Assembly (NCBI GenBank): GCA_022820995.1
Contig: JAJEEM010000077.1
Coordinates: 1-64,000 of the forward strand
DNA length: 64,000 nt
Source: Gemmatimonadota bacterium
GTDB lineage: Bacteria; Gemmatimonadota; Gemmatimonadetes; Palauibacterales; Palauibacteraceae
Reading direction: 5' to 3'
The stretch's first letter is position 1; every line of letters begins with the position of its first letter. The position numbers and the translations under genes were made by a program. The notes beneath the pieces are model-generated. The model saw nothing but the letters and a program-made list of their open reading frames with translations, ran no database searches and was not told the origin of the DNA. Below are positions 55,815-64,000 of this stretch, one piece after another.

Positions 55815-57620
55815 GTGTACACGGCTCTCCCTGAATCTCCGAGGATCGGTTCCATGGTCGCCCCTGATCTGCGGTATCGCAGCCGGTTCCGTTTCGTGCG
55901 TGTTGCGCGTGGCGTTCGCCCCGGTTTGCGGTCGCTGGTCTCTTTGATGGCGTTGTTCGGATGCGCCCCGTCCGCGGAGGCGCCACCCGAGCCACCGAGC
56001 TGGGAGGGGGAGTGGGAGGGCTTCGTCGAGACGACGCGGCAGACGGTGTTCGTAGCTCTCCGCTTCGATCAGGCCGCGGTCGAGCTTCTCGGGAACCGTC
56101 TGCAGCTGGACGATCTGCGGCTCTCGGACGACTCCGTGAGCTTCGTCGTAGATCTCGGTCCGCAGCAGTTGGCGTTCGCGGGGAGCCGCGGGGCGCCGCG
56201 ACGCACGGATGGAATCACGGGCCGGGTGGTCGCAAGCCTCGCCGGTAGTGAAGCGCAGCCGACCGAATTCACCTTCGAGCTGTTTCAACTCCCGAGAATC
56301 ACGCTCCCGGCGACCAAGCTCGAACGGTGGGAGCAGGACATCGCCCACGTCCGGTCGCGATTCCTCCGCTACGATCAGAGCTACACGTCGGCCACCCGCG
56401 CTCGGGCGGTCGAACTGCTCGACAGGTTGGAAGCGGACCTCCCGGAACTCGACGACTCGGAGATCGTCGCGGCCATATCGCGCATTGCCGCAACGGCTGG
56501 CAATGCTCACACGCGGCTTTACCTCCTGCGGAATCGCACGGCGCTGCGCCGCGTCCCACTGCGCCTTTGGTGGTTCTCGGACGGACTGTTCGTGATTCGG
56601 GCCCGTGAACGTGACTCCGACATCGTCGGCTGCAGAGTGGATGGTATCGCGGGCCGCCCCACCGCCTCCGTGCGGGAGGCCGTATCGCAACTCTTCTCCG
56701 GGAACGAGAGTTGGCGCGACTACAAGAGCGCGTACTTCATGACGGCACCGGCCGCGCTCCGCGGGGTCGGCGTGATCCAGGACTCGAGTTCGATTCGCTT
56801 CGACCTCGAGTGCGCGGGCCGCTCCCGCCCAATCGTCCTGGAGGCCGAGCCTCTGAGACGCCTCGAACGACCCACCGAGAACTGGAAGAATCTGTCATCT
56901 GCCTACGAAGGCGAGGTCGAACTTCTCGCGCCGCCGCGGGGCAGTTGGAGCCGACCGCTCCCGCGTCTCGCCGAGCCGCTGCATCTGAGGCACCCCGATC
57001 GGAACTACTGGATGGAAACGCTTGCGAGCGACCGGGCCGTGTACATCCACTACTCCCGATCTCAGAACGACGATGAGGGGGTGAGCTTCGACGAGTTCGG
57101 CGACGGGGTGCTGGAAGTGCTCGAGCATCCCGACATCGACGCCGCCATCGTCGACCTCCGCTTCAACACGGGCGGGAACCTCGGCACGGCTGAAGGGTTC
57201 TTTCGACGGTTGACGGAACACCCGGACCTGGCCGGGGGAGGCCGTCTCATGGTCCTCACGGACCAGGCCACGTTCTCGGCGGGATTGTTTCACGCTGCCC
57301 AGTTGCGGGCCGCAGGCGCCACGCTGGTCGGTCGAGAGCCGGGAGACCGCTTGGACTACTGGGCCGAGGGCGGTAACATCGTGCTCCCGCACAGCCGGTT
57401 CACGTTGCACTTCTCGAACGGGTATCACTCGTACTCGGGCAACCCGGATCCCCGCATGGAGAAGGTGTTTCGCTCGTTGACCGTGCCGGACCTCGTGCCG
57501 GACATACAGGTGCGCCCGACATCGGCGCAGTACTTCAGCGGCGAAGATCCGCTGCTCGACGCGACGCTCGGTCGACTGAGATCATCGCCGCCCAATCCGA
57601 CCCGACGGCAAAGCGCGTAG
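55815..57620 (+). CDS. S41-family (C-terminal processing/TSP-like) peptidase-like lipoprotein
   Basis: LFGCAPS lipobox; IVDLRFNTGGNLGTAEGFFRRL; LMVLTDQATFSAGLFHAAQLRAAGATLVGREPG. Confidence 0.8.
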   Translation: MYTALPESPRIGSMVAPDLRYRSRFRFVRVARGVRPGLRSLVSLMALFGCAPSAEAPPEPPSWEGEWEGFVETTRQTVFVALRFDQAAVELLGNRLQLDDLRLSDDSVSFVVDLGPQQLAFAGSRGAPRRTDGITGRVVASLAGSEAQPTEFTFELFQLPRITLPATKLERWEQDIAHVRSRFLRYDQSYTSATRARAVELLDRLEADLPELDDSEIVAAISRIAATAGNAHTRLYLLRNRTALRRVPLRLWWFSDGLFVIRARERDSDIVGCRVDGIAGRPTASVREAVSQLFSGNESWRDYKSAYFMTAPAALRGVGVIQDSSSIRFDLECAGRSRPIVLEAEPLRRLERPTENWKNLSSAYEGEVELLAPPRGSWSRPLPRLAEPLHLRHPDRNYWMETLASDRAVYIHYSRSQNDDEGVSFDEFGDGVLEVLEHPDIDAAIVDLRFNTGGNLGTAEGFFRRLTEHPDLAGGGRLMVLTDQATFSAGLFHAAQLRAAGATLVGREPGDRLDYWAEGGNIVLPHSRFTLHFSNGYHSYSGNPDPRMEKVFRSLTVPDLVPDIQVRPTSAQYFSGEDPLLDATLGRLRSSPPNPTRRQSA

Positions 57621-57674
57621 CCGAACGTGGTTCACGGTTTGCGCACGCCCGGGGAAGCGAAGAGCGTAAAATAT

Positions 57675-58574
57675 ATGCAGAAGATATGGTTGAGCCGACT
57701 CGCCATCGCGGCGGCGGCGGTGCTCGTTGCAAGCGAGTTGGTCGCGCAGGACGGCCTGTACATCGGGTCGGAGTTGGGAACCGCCTTCGCGCCGAGCATG
57801 CGCCTCGTCGGTGTGGACAACGACTGGGGTACCCGGTGCGACAAGCTCATCAACCCGGATGGGCTGGAAACCGGCGGCGAATGCGATGCGCAACCGCCAC
57901 CCACCGAGTGGACCAACGAATCCCGCGGAGTGCGCGGCTTTGCGGCTGGACTCACCATGGGCTACCGGCTCGGGCGATGGCGCGCGGAAGTTCAATACCG
58001 GTATCGCGGCGCACCGCACTACGACTACGCACCGACGCAAATCGGGGACGCCGTCACGGAGGAGAAGGCCGAGCAGGAACTCGAGAGGGCGATTGGCGGG
58101 GCCGGTCACGTCCGCGTCCACGGGGTGTTCGCCAACCTCGCGCTCGATCTTCGCACCGACAGTCGCCTCACGCCGTACGTGGGAGTTGGCGGGGGCGTCG
58201 CGCGCATGTCCATCGACTATTTCAGCCTGTGGAAGCGGAACGGCGACCCCTCGCTCATCACCACGTTCGAGGATGCCGCGCTTCGCGCGAAGCTGGCCGG
58301 CACCACCACGCTCGGGGCGACCGTCCTCAACGACACGATGTTCGGTTTCCAGGTGCTGGCGGGTCTGGACTACCGCGCGACCGATCGCTTCACGGTGGGC
58401 CTCAAGCTGACTCGATCGGCGATGGTTGGCGCCTTTGAGAGCAAGCCGCACGAGTGGGATCAGCTCCGCAGCCACGACTCCACCGTCGGTCGCGGATCCC
58501 GCATCGTCTACACCGTCGAGACTCGCGACACGGGGGCGTACAACTTCACGGTCAGCCTTCGATACGCTCTCTGA
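57675..58574 (+). CDS. Outer-membrane beta-barrel-like protein
   Basis: Signal peptide MQKIWLSRLAIAAAAVLVASELVAQ; YIGSELGTAFAPSM...AEVQYRYRGAPHYDYAP...YNFTVSLRYAL with C-terminal hydrophobic residue. Confidence 0.7.
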   Translation: MQKIWLSRLAIAAAAVLVASELVAQDGLYIGSELGTAFAPSMRLVGVDNDWGTRCDKLINPDGLETGGECDAQPPPTEWTNESRGVRGFAAGLTMGYRLGRWRAEVQYRYRGAPHYDYAPTQIGDAVTEEKAEQELERAIGGAGHVRVHGVFANLALDLRTDSRLTPYVGVGGGVARMSIDYFSLWKRNGDPSLITTFEDAALRAKLAGTTTLGATVLNDTMFGFQVLAGLDYRATDRFTVGLKLTRSAMVGAFESKPHEWDQLRSHDSTVGRGSRIVYTVETRDTGAYNFTVSLRYAL

Positions 58575-58663
58575 GAGAGAAGGGCGAGTTCATGCCCGGC
58601 GCGTCGTCCACCGACCCGCCGGGCGGCACCGCGATCCGCATCCCGATGAACGATTGATCCCCA

Positions 58664-58736
58664 TGGAGCCGATCGGATTCGAACCGACGACCTCCTGCTT
58701 GCAAAGCAGGCGCTCTCCCAACTGAGCTACGGCCCC
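58664..58736 (-). tRNA. tRNA-Ala (anticodon TGC)
   Basis: Minus strand GGGGCCGTAGCTCAGTTGGGAGAGCGCCTGCTTTGCAAGCAGGAGGTCGTCGGTTCGAATCCGATCGGCTCCA folds as a cloverleaf; 3' CCA not encoded. Confidence 0.96.
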
Positions 58737-58900
58737 TCGATGCGGGCGGGACACGGCGGCGTCCCGCGGCGGGTGAAGGATGGGGCGATCACCCCCCGCT
58801 CGCCAGTTTCGGCGCCCGGGAGTTGCGACGGTTCCGGCTCGGCGTCTACGCTCCTTCACTGAAGACTCGGGCAGCCCAACCTCCGGAAGGCCGGTGGGCC

Positions 58901-59527
58901 ATGGCGGAATCTCGAAGGACGTTCCTCAAGCAGTCTGCGGCGACGGTGGCCGCCGTTTCCCTCACCGGGTGTGCCCCCGGGGAGACCCGCGAGTCCGCGG
59001 TACGGACCGATGGGGACGCTGCTCCGGCCGGCACGACTCCGGTCCCCCTTCCCGGCGAGACCCTGCGGGCCGTCGGCGAGGCCGTCCTCCCCGACGAACT
59101 GGGGGACGATGGCCGGGAACGCGCCGTGCGCGCCTTCGAGCGCTGGTCCGACGGGCTGGAGCCCGTGGCCGAACTCAGCCATCCGTACCTCGTGCCCGAG
59201 ATCCGGTATTCGGGGCCGGATCCCAGGCCGGGGTGGGCCGCGCAACTCGAGGGCCTCGAGAAGGAGTGCGAGAGCCGGCACGGGATGGCCCTGTCCGATC
59301 TCGACGTGCCCGCGCGCCGCGAACTCCTGGCGCGACCGCTCGTAGGATCGGGGGCCGCCCTCGGTGCGCCCCAGCAGGCTGATCACGTAGCGCCGGCCTT
59401 GATGGCCCACTTCTTCGGCTCCGCCATCGCGACCGACCTCTGCTACGGGCGGGCGATCCGGAAGGAGCTTTGCCGCTCCATCGAAGGGGCCGAGAACGAA
59501 CCCGAGCCGCTGGGAACCGCCCCATGA
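58901..59527 (+). CDS. Gluconate 2-dehydrogenase subunit 3-family protein
   Basis: Tat-like SRRTFLKQSAATVAAVSLTGC; LPGETLRAVGEAVLPDELGDDGRERAVRAFERW; stop overlaps the GMC oxidoreductase start. Confidence 0.8.
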   Translation: MAESRRTFLKQSAATVAAVSLTGCAPGETRESAVRTDGDAAPAGTTPVPLPGETLRAVGEAVLPDELGDDGRERAVRAFERWSDGLEPVAELSHPYLVPEIRYSGPDPRPGWAAQLEGLEKECESRHGMALSDLDVPARRELLARPLVGSGAALGAPQQADHVAPALMAHFFGSAIATDLCYGRAIRKELCRSIEGAENEPEPLGTAP

Positions 59528-61140
59528 CCCGCGCGACGGGACGTGCGAGGCGCGTCGTCGAGAGCGACGTCTGCATCATCGGCGGCGGCATCACGGCCGC
59601 GATGGTGGCGGAACGGTTGGCCGAGCGGACCGGCGCTTCGATCACCGTGGTCGAGGCGGGCGAACGGACGGCGTCCCTCGAGGAACGGTCCGACACCCGG
59701 GCGCGGATGCTGGCCTACGGCGAGAACCCCTGGCCGAACGACCACATCCGCGGCCAGACCGGCTCGGGCGCGATGTACAGTTCCATGGTCGTCGGCGGTT
59801 CGGCGATGCACTGGGGCGGCGCGGTCCCGCGCTTTTCCCCGGAGGACTTCCGCCTGCGGTCGCTGTACGGGGTGGCCACCGACTGGCCCATCTCCTTCGA
59901 CGACATCGAGCCGTACTTCCAGGAGGCGGAGGAGCGCATGGGCGTAGCGGGGGAACAGGGTCCCCCGGAATACGACCCGCGCTCGAAGCCGTACCCCATG
60001 CCTCCGATGCCGCTGTCCTACAGCCTCGCGCGCATGCGGGAGTGGACGGAGAAGACGGACATCCCGTTCTGGACGCAGCCCTGGGCGCGCAACACGGAGC
60101 CCTGGCAGGGTCGCAACGTCTGCCGCCGCTGCGACACCTGCTCCGTCTGCCCCACGGGAGCGAAGTACACGCCCGACTTCTCCTTCGACCGGCTGCTGGC
60201 GGACGGGCGCATCGACCTCGTCACCCGCACGCTCGTCCGGCGCCTGAGCCTGGAGCCGGGTTCGGACCGGATCGCGGTCGCGGAGGCCGTCGACCGGGAC
60301 GCGCCCGATGAGCCCGTCGAGTTCCGCGCGGGGACCTTCGTCGTCGCCTCCGGACACGCCTGGAGTTCCCACCTGCTCCTGCTCTCGGCGAACAGCCGCT
60401 TCCCGGACGGCCTCGCCAACCGCACCGGGAACGTCGGACGGTACATGACGGGGCACTGGTATCTCAGCGGCTTCATCAACCTTCCGATGCGCCTCTACCC
60501 CGGGATGTTCGTCTACAACAGCCTGCTCTCACGCCGTTTCGCGAGTCCGGGACCGCTGGACCGCTACGTACGCCACGACCTGCGCCTGTGGGAGTCGAAC
60601 GTCGGGCGCGCCGCGAGGCTCATGGACGACGACGGACAACTCCTCTGGGGCGACGAGATCATGGCGGACTGGAGGGCCCGCACCGAGTCCGAGTCCACCG
60701 CGCGCGTCCGCGCCTACTACGACCTCCTCCCGGACCCGGACAGCCGCCTGACGCTCGACGCCGGAAAGACGAACGAGCTGGGCGACCCGATGCCCCGCAT
60801 CGACTTCCGGCCGGCGCAGGAGAGCATCGACCTTCAGGACCACACGGTCGACACGATCTCGGGACGGTTCGAGGAGTTGGCGCGGGCTGCCGGAGGCTCC
60901 ATGAGGAGCATTGGCCAGCCGTCCGAGCTGTGGGAGCATCCGGGCGGCGGCTGCCGGATGGGCGACGATCCCGCCACGAGCGTCGTGGACCGCTGGGGCC
61001 GCACCCACGACCACGAGAACCTCTTCGTGGTGGGCGCACCGACCATCGTCTCCGGCGGCTGCGCGAACGGGACGCTCACCTTCTGCGCCCTCTCCCTCAT
61101 GTCCGCCGAGGAGATGCAGAAGGAACTGCCCTCGGCCTGA
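59524..61140 (+). CDS. GMC-family FAD oxidoreductase
   Basis: SDVCIIGGGITAAMVAERLAERTGASITVVEAG; GSSMVVGGSAMHWGG-like region; C-terminal HPGGGCRMGDDPATSVVDRWGRTHDHENLFVVGAPTIVSGGCANGTLT. Confidence 0.92.
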   Translation: MTRATGRARRVVESDVCIIGGGITAAMVAERLAERTGASITVVEAGERTASLEERSDTRARMLAYGENPWPNDHIRGQTGSGAMYSSMVVGGSAMHWGGAVPRFSPEDFRLRSLYGVATDWPISFDDIEPYFQEAEERMGVAGEQGPPEYDPRSKPYPMPPMPLSYSLARMREWTEKTDIPFWTQPWARNTEPWQGRNVCRRCDTCSVCPTGAKYTPDFSFDRLLADGRIDLVTRTLVRRLSLEPGSDRIAVAEAVDRDAPDEPVEFRAGTFVVASGHAWSSHLLLLSANSRFPDGLANRTGNVGRYMTGHWYLSGFINLPMRLYPGMFVYNSLLSRRFASPGPLDRYVRHDLRLWESNVGRAARLMDDDGQLLWGDEIMADWRARTESESTARVRAYYDLLPDPDSRLTLDAGKTNELGDPMPRIDFRPAQESIDLQDHTVDTISGRFEELARAAGGSMRSIGQPSELWEHPGGGCRMGDDPATSVVDRWGRTHDHENLFVVGAPTIVSGGCANGTLTFCALSLMSAEEMQKELPSA

Positions 61141-61144
61141 GCGG

Positions 61145-62437
61145 TCACCGCAGTTCGAGGCGATGCGTCTTCCCGATTCGCCGGACATCCCTTTCTTCGA
61201 CGCCCGCTGTGGATGCGAAACGCGGCCAGCCGTCGACGGCGGCGAGTACCCGGCCGATGACCCGGTTCGCAGCCGACGTCTTGAGTCCGGAGCTCTCCGC
61301 GAATCTCAGCAGGTCGGCGCGTTCGAAATCTCCGCGCTTGCCGGCCATGCTCATCTGGTGGCGGCCGGTCCACCTGCCCCGCGGGTTGTAGGCGTACGCC
61401 ACGTCGTATGCCGGCGACAGCCGCCACGTCCCGCTGCGGTTCATCAGGAACGCGATGTTCTTCACATGATCGTCCTGATTCCGCGCGACGATGTTGAAGA
61501 CCGCCCGGCGGTACTGCTCCTCCACCACCGCCATGCCGAGCCCGAGCCTGCGGATCGTCTCCACCGCCTGCTCGTAGGCGTACGCGCCCGGCAGGTTGTA
61601 GTCGAAATGCCGCAGCGCCGCGAGCGACTGCATGTGGACCTTCCGTTCCTCCGCATCGCGGTCGAACCGACGCGTCATGAAGTGGCTCCGGCCGCCTTCG
61701 TGATGCAGGCGGCATTCCGACATCTCGATCCCGGCTTCACGCGCCATCAGGTGATAGGCGTACTCGATCCGCCCATAGCCGAGCGGATCCGCGAGTTCCC
61801 GGTCGCGGTTGTTGGCGACGCCGTCGAATTTCAGGATCCAATGCTCGAAGCCGGCCTCCGCGTCCACCTGGCCGGACCGGAACTCGCCCGTCTCCGGATT
61901 CCACGCGAGCACCGCCTTCGCTCGTGCGCCGCCCGCGGAGGTTCCCACGCTGAGGATGTCCTCGAGCGCTCCGCCATCGTCTTCGCCATCGAGCCTGCCC
62001 GACAGTCGGCCCCGTTCGTCGAGAACCCGATTGGCAAGATCGACCAGTTGGGCGATCTCGACCTCGCCGCTGCCCACGCTTCGCAGCGCCGGCTCGAACT
62101 CCAGCGCTCCGACACCGCGCCTGCCGATGTAGCAGAGCCGGTCCACCGGATTGAAATCCTCGAGGCGGCGTCCGGTCTCCGCCAGCCAGACATCGATCAG
62201 CCGGTGGCCGAAACTGTCCGGCAACGCGTCCGCAAGCAGGCCCGGCAGACCCGTGAACGCCTCCCCGAGCGCGGGGAAGGCGTACGGAGTTTCGCGCACG
62301 GGCATCGCCATCGGAGAAACTTCGATGCCGGCCGGCAGGAACGCGGGATCGTACTGGAACACGCCGACTCCCCACCCGACATCCCAGGACACGGCACCGA
62401 TTCGGCGGCCCCACAGGTTCACGTTGGCGTCAGTCAT
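61145..62437 (-). CDS. hipA: HipA-family serine/threonine kinase toxin
   Basis: VGVFQYDPAFL...LPGLLADALPDSFGHRLID; SVGTSAGGARAKAVLAW; VARNQDDHVKNIAFLMNRSGTWRLSPAYDV. Confidence 0.92.
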   Translation of the reverse strand: MTDANVNLWGRRIGAVSWDVGWGVGVFQYDPAFLPAGIEVSPMAMPVRETPYAFPALGEAFTGLPGLLADALPDSFGHRLIDVWLAETGRRLEDFNPVDRLCYIGRRGVGALEFEPALRSVGSGEVEIAQLVDLANRVLDERGRLSGRLDGEDDGGALEDILSVGTSAGGARAKAVLAWNPETGEFRSGQVDAEAGFEHWILKFDGVANNRDRELADPLGYGRIEYAYHLMAREAGIEMSECRLHHEGGRSHFMTRRFDRDAEERKVHMQSLAALRHFDYNLPGAYAYEQAVETIRRLGLGMAVVEEQYRRAVFNIVARNQDDHVKNIAFLMNRSGTWRLSPAYDVAYAYNPRGRWTGRHQMSMAGKRGDFERADLLRFAESSGLKTSAANRVIGRVLAAVDGWPRFASTAGVEERDVRRIGKTHRLELR

Positions 62438-62798
62438 TCGAATCTTCGGCCCACGACCAGGGATCGTCCGGCGACGCGACCTTTCGGGGGCGCGCGCGCT
62501 GTCGTTCCCTGCCGCCGGAGGAGTCCACGCGCTCAATGGGCCGGATCTCCCGCGACGGCACCGCGCTCAGCAGACCTTCCGCCAGGCCAAGGGCAATCGC
62601 AACGCGCAGCAGGCTGTCCAAACTGCTCGGCTGACCGGCCTCGATACGGCGAAGCGTGCGCAGTCCTATTCCGGCATCTCGGGCCAGTGTGCGCTGCGTC
62701 ACGTTTCTCGCCAGGCGCAGCTTCGCAAGGCGACGCCCCATTTCGGTCCGCAGCGCGCGGGAAGTCAGATTTTCGTGCGTCATGCCCCATATTGCCAT
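62430..62798 (-). CDS. hipB: HipB-like XRE-family HTH antitoxin
   Basis: MGRRLAKLRLARNVTQRTLARDAGIGLRTLRRIEAGQPSSLDSLLRVAIALGLAEGL; overlaps hipA by 8 bp. Confidence 0.9.
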   Translation of the reverse strand: MAIWGMTHENLTSRALRTEMGRRLAKLRLARNVTQRTLARDAGIGLRTLRRIEAGQPSSLDSLLRVAIALGLAEGLLSAVPSREIRPIERVDSSGGRERQRARPRKVASPDDPWSWAEDSND

Positions 62799-62819
62799 CG
62801 GAGGGACAAGACATCAAGC

Positions 62820-62879
62820 GGCCATATGTGGCATGTAATGGCCAAATTGAACCACAAGAGGCCACATGTTGCCTCTTGT
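62820..62879. promoter_or_regulatory. Candidate hipBA operator region
   Basis: GGCCATATGTGGC (62820) and GGCCACATGTTGC (62860), 40 bp apart; ACAAGAGGCcACATGTtGCCTCTTGT (62854-62879) with 12 of 13 symmetric pairs matching. Confidence 0.55.
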
Positions 62880-62888
62880 TATCGCGAG

Positions 62889-63875
62889 TTACGGACGCTT
62901 CTCTCCGGCGGTGACGGCGAAGCGGAGGTAGTTCTCGCGCGGCGGGAGGCTGCACACGGAGTGGGGCGTGAAGGCGCACGGGGCATTGTAGGCGCGGTTG
63001 AAGTCGATCGTCGTCCAGCCGTCGTCGTCCGGGAAGGGCGCGCGCATATAGCGGCCCGCCTGGTAGGTATCGGTCACCGCGGTCGAGTCCCACAGGCTGA
63101 TGAAGTAGGAACGGCTCGACGCGCCGGCGAAGGCCATGAGACGGTGTTCGGCTCCGTTCGCGCGGAAGACGAGATCCCCCGGCGCCGTGTTCTCGAGCGT
63201 ACCGCCCCGTACATCCCCCAGCGTTACGGTGCGCGGCTCCGCGTAGGGCTCGAACCGTGCCGTCACGCGCCACTCGTTCGTAATCGGGAAGTACTCGGGA
63301 AGCTCGAAGGCGTCGAGGCGCGGGGCATCCGTGTCCCATACCCGAAGCCAGAGCCGGTCGGTCCCCGGCTCCGCGTGGACGCGCATCCCGAGCGAGCCCA
63401 GCGCCAGGCGGACCGTCCCTTCGCTCCGGTCGTCGGGCAGCGGCATGGGTTCCGTGACGGGTTCACCGGCTGTCCCGGATACCTGCTCTCTGAGACGCAG
63501 GCCGCTCCCGGCTTCGGGGACGAGACGCACGGTCCCATCCTCGAGGTACAGCGTGCCGGCCAGGGGCGGCGCGTCTTCCTCGGGCAAAACGATCGCCGCA
63601 GACGGATCCGAGCCGAACGTGTTCGGCCCTTCGGACAACTCGAAGAGTCCGTCCCAACTGATGACACCGGCGTTGGGATTCGCGAGACTGTTCCGTCGCC
63701 CCTCGAGCCACTCCTCATGCTCAGCCAGCAGCACGCCCGGCTCCACCGGAGCCGGCTCCGGCCATGGCGTCTCCGTGCAGCCGACCAACAACAAGCCCGA
63801 CGCCAATGCGGCCGGCGCCGCGGCCGCGATCGTTCGAACCTGGAGACGAGAGGATGCCGGCGCCCGTCCGCTCAC
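62889..63875 (-). CDS. DUF1684 domain lipoprotein
   Basis: LLLVGCTET lipobox; GRYMRAPFPDDDGWTTIDFNRAYNAPCAFTPHSVCSLPPRENYLRFAVTAGEKRP. Confidence 0.9.
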   Translation of the reverse strand: MSGRAPASSRLQVRTIAAAAPAALASGLLLVGCTETPWPEPAPVEPGVLLAEHEEWLEGRRNSLANPNAGVISWDGLFELSEGPNTFGSDPSAAIVLPEEDAPPLAGTLYLEDGTVRLVPEAGSGLRLREQVSGTAGEPVTEPMPLPDDRSEGTVRLALGSLGMRVHAEPGTDRLWLRVWDTDAPRLDAFELPEYFPITNEWRVTARFEPYAEPRTVTLGDVRGGTLENTAPGDLVFRANGAEHRLMAFAGASSRSYFISLWDSTAVTDTYQAGRYMRAPFPDDDGWTTIDFNRAYNAPCAFTPHSVCSLPPRENYLRFAVTAGEKRP

Positions 63876-63924
63876 GGGGACAACGCCTCTTGAGCGGGAT
63901 ATTTTTGGGAACTATAAAGTTGAG

Positions 63925-63953
63925 TTGACACGCGGGCCATAAACCGCTATCTT
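63925..63953 (+). promoter_or_regulatory. Sigma70-like promoter for the gene starting at 63982
   Basis: TTGACA (63925-63930), 17-nt spacer, TATCTT (63948-63953), then GGGAGA and ATG. Confidence 0.55.
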
Positions 63954-63981
63954 CCAGTAGGTTGAGACAGGGAGAACAGAC

Positions 63982-64000
63982 ATGGCCAGCACCCCCCACG
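63982..64000 (+). CDS. 5' end of a CDS truncated by the window edge
   Basis: ATGGCCAGCACCCCCCACG preceded by GGGAGA and a promoter-like sequence. Confidence 0.4.

Noticed and set aside
58664-58736. tRNA-Ala as an integration (att) site for a genomic island
   Set aside because: No duplicated tRNA 3' end and no integrase gene noticed in the window; only an exhaustive search would settle it.
1-64000. CRISPR array, prophage or insertion sequence
   Set aside because: No regularly spaced 25-40 nt repeats, no cas, phage-structural or transposase-like proteins among the plausible CDSs.

Overview
64 kb of high-GC bacterial chromosome, densely coding. The family mix (FG-GAP/ASPIC-UnbV, BNR/VPS10-like, M14, DUF5916, amidohydrolases, DinB, CusCBA) suggests a Gemmatimonadota-like organism; that is an inference from gene content only. 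I support about 50 CDSs and one tRNA-Ala(TGC). I see no CRISPR array, rRNA or recognisable insertion sequence. Points most worth a second look: (1) a long nested hairpin at 38-112; (2) a BlaR1/BlaI-like pair whose multi-half-site dyad lies in the intergenic region facing a large secreted BNR/VPS10-like gene, in the layout where blaZ/mecA would normally sit; (3) a glycan-sulfation cassette with a glycosyltransferase-sulfotransferase fusion; (4) a YceI plus type II copper monooxygenase fusion lacking the usual CxxCH haem motif; (5) a junction near 38.38 kb where two head-to-head genes both lack their 5' parts; (6) an uncharacterised protein / small acidic protein / PemK-like toxin module at 40.5-42.0 kb; (7) five toxin-antitoxin-type loci, two of which share the same direct-repeat operator; (8) three 23-bp-period iterons upstream of an AAA/DUF4143 ATPase. 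All family calls come from reading the translated sequences; no database search was run.
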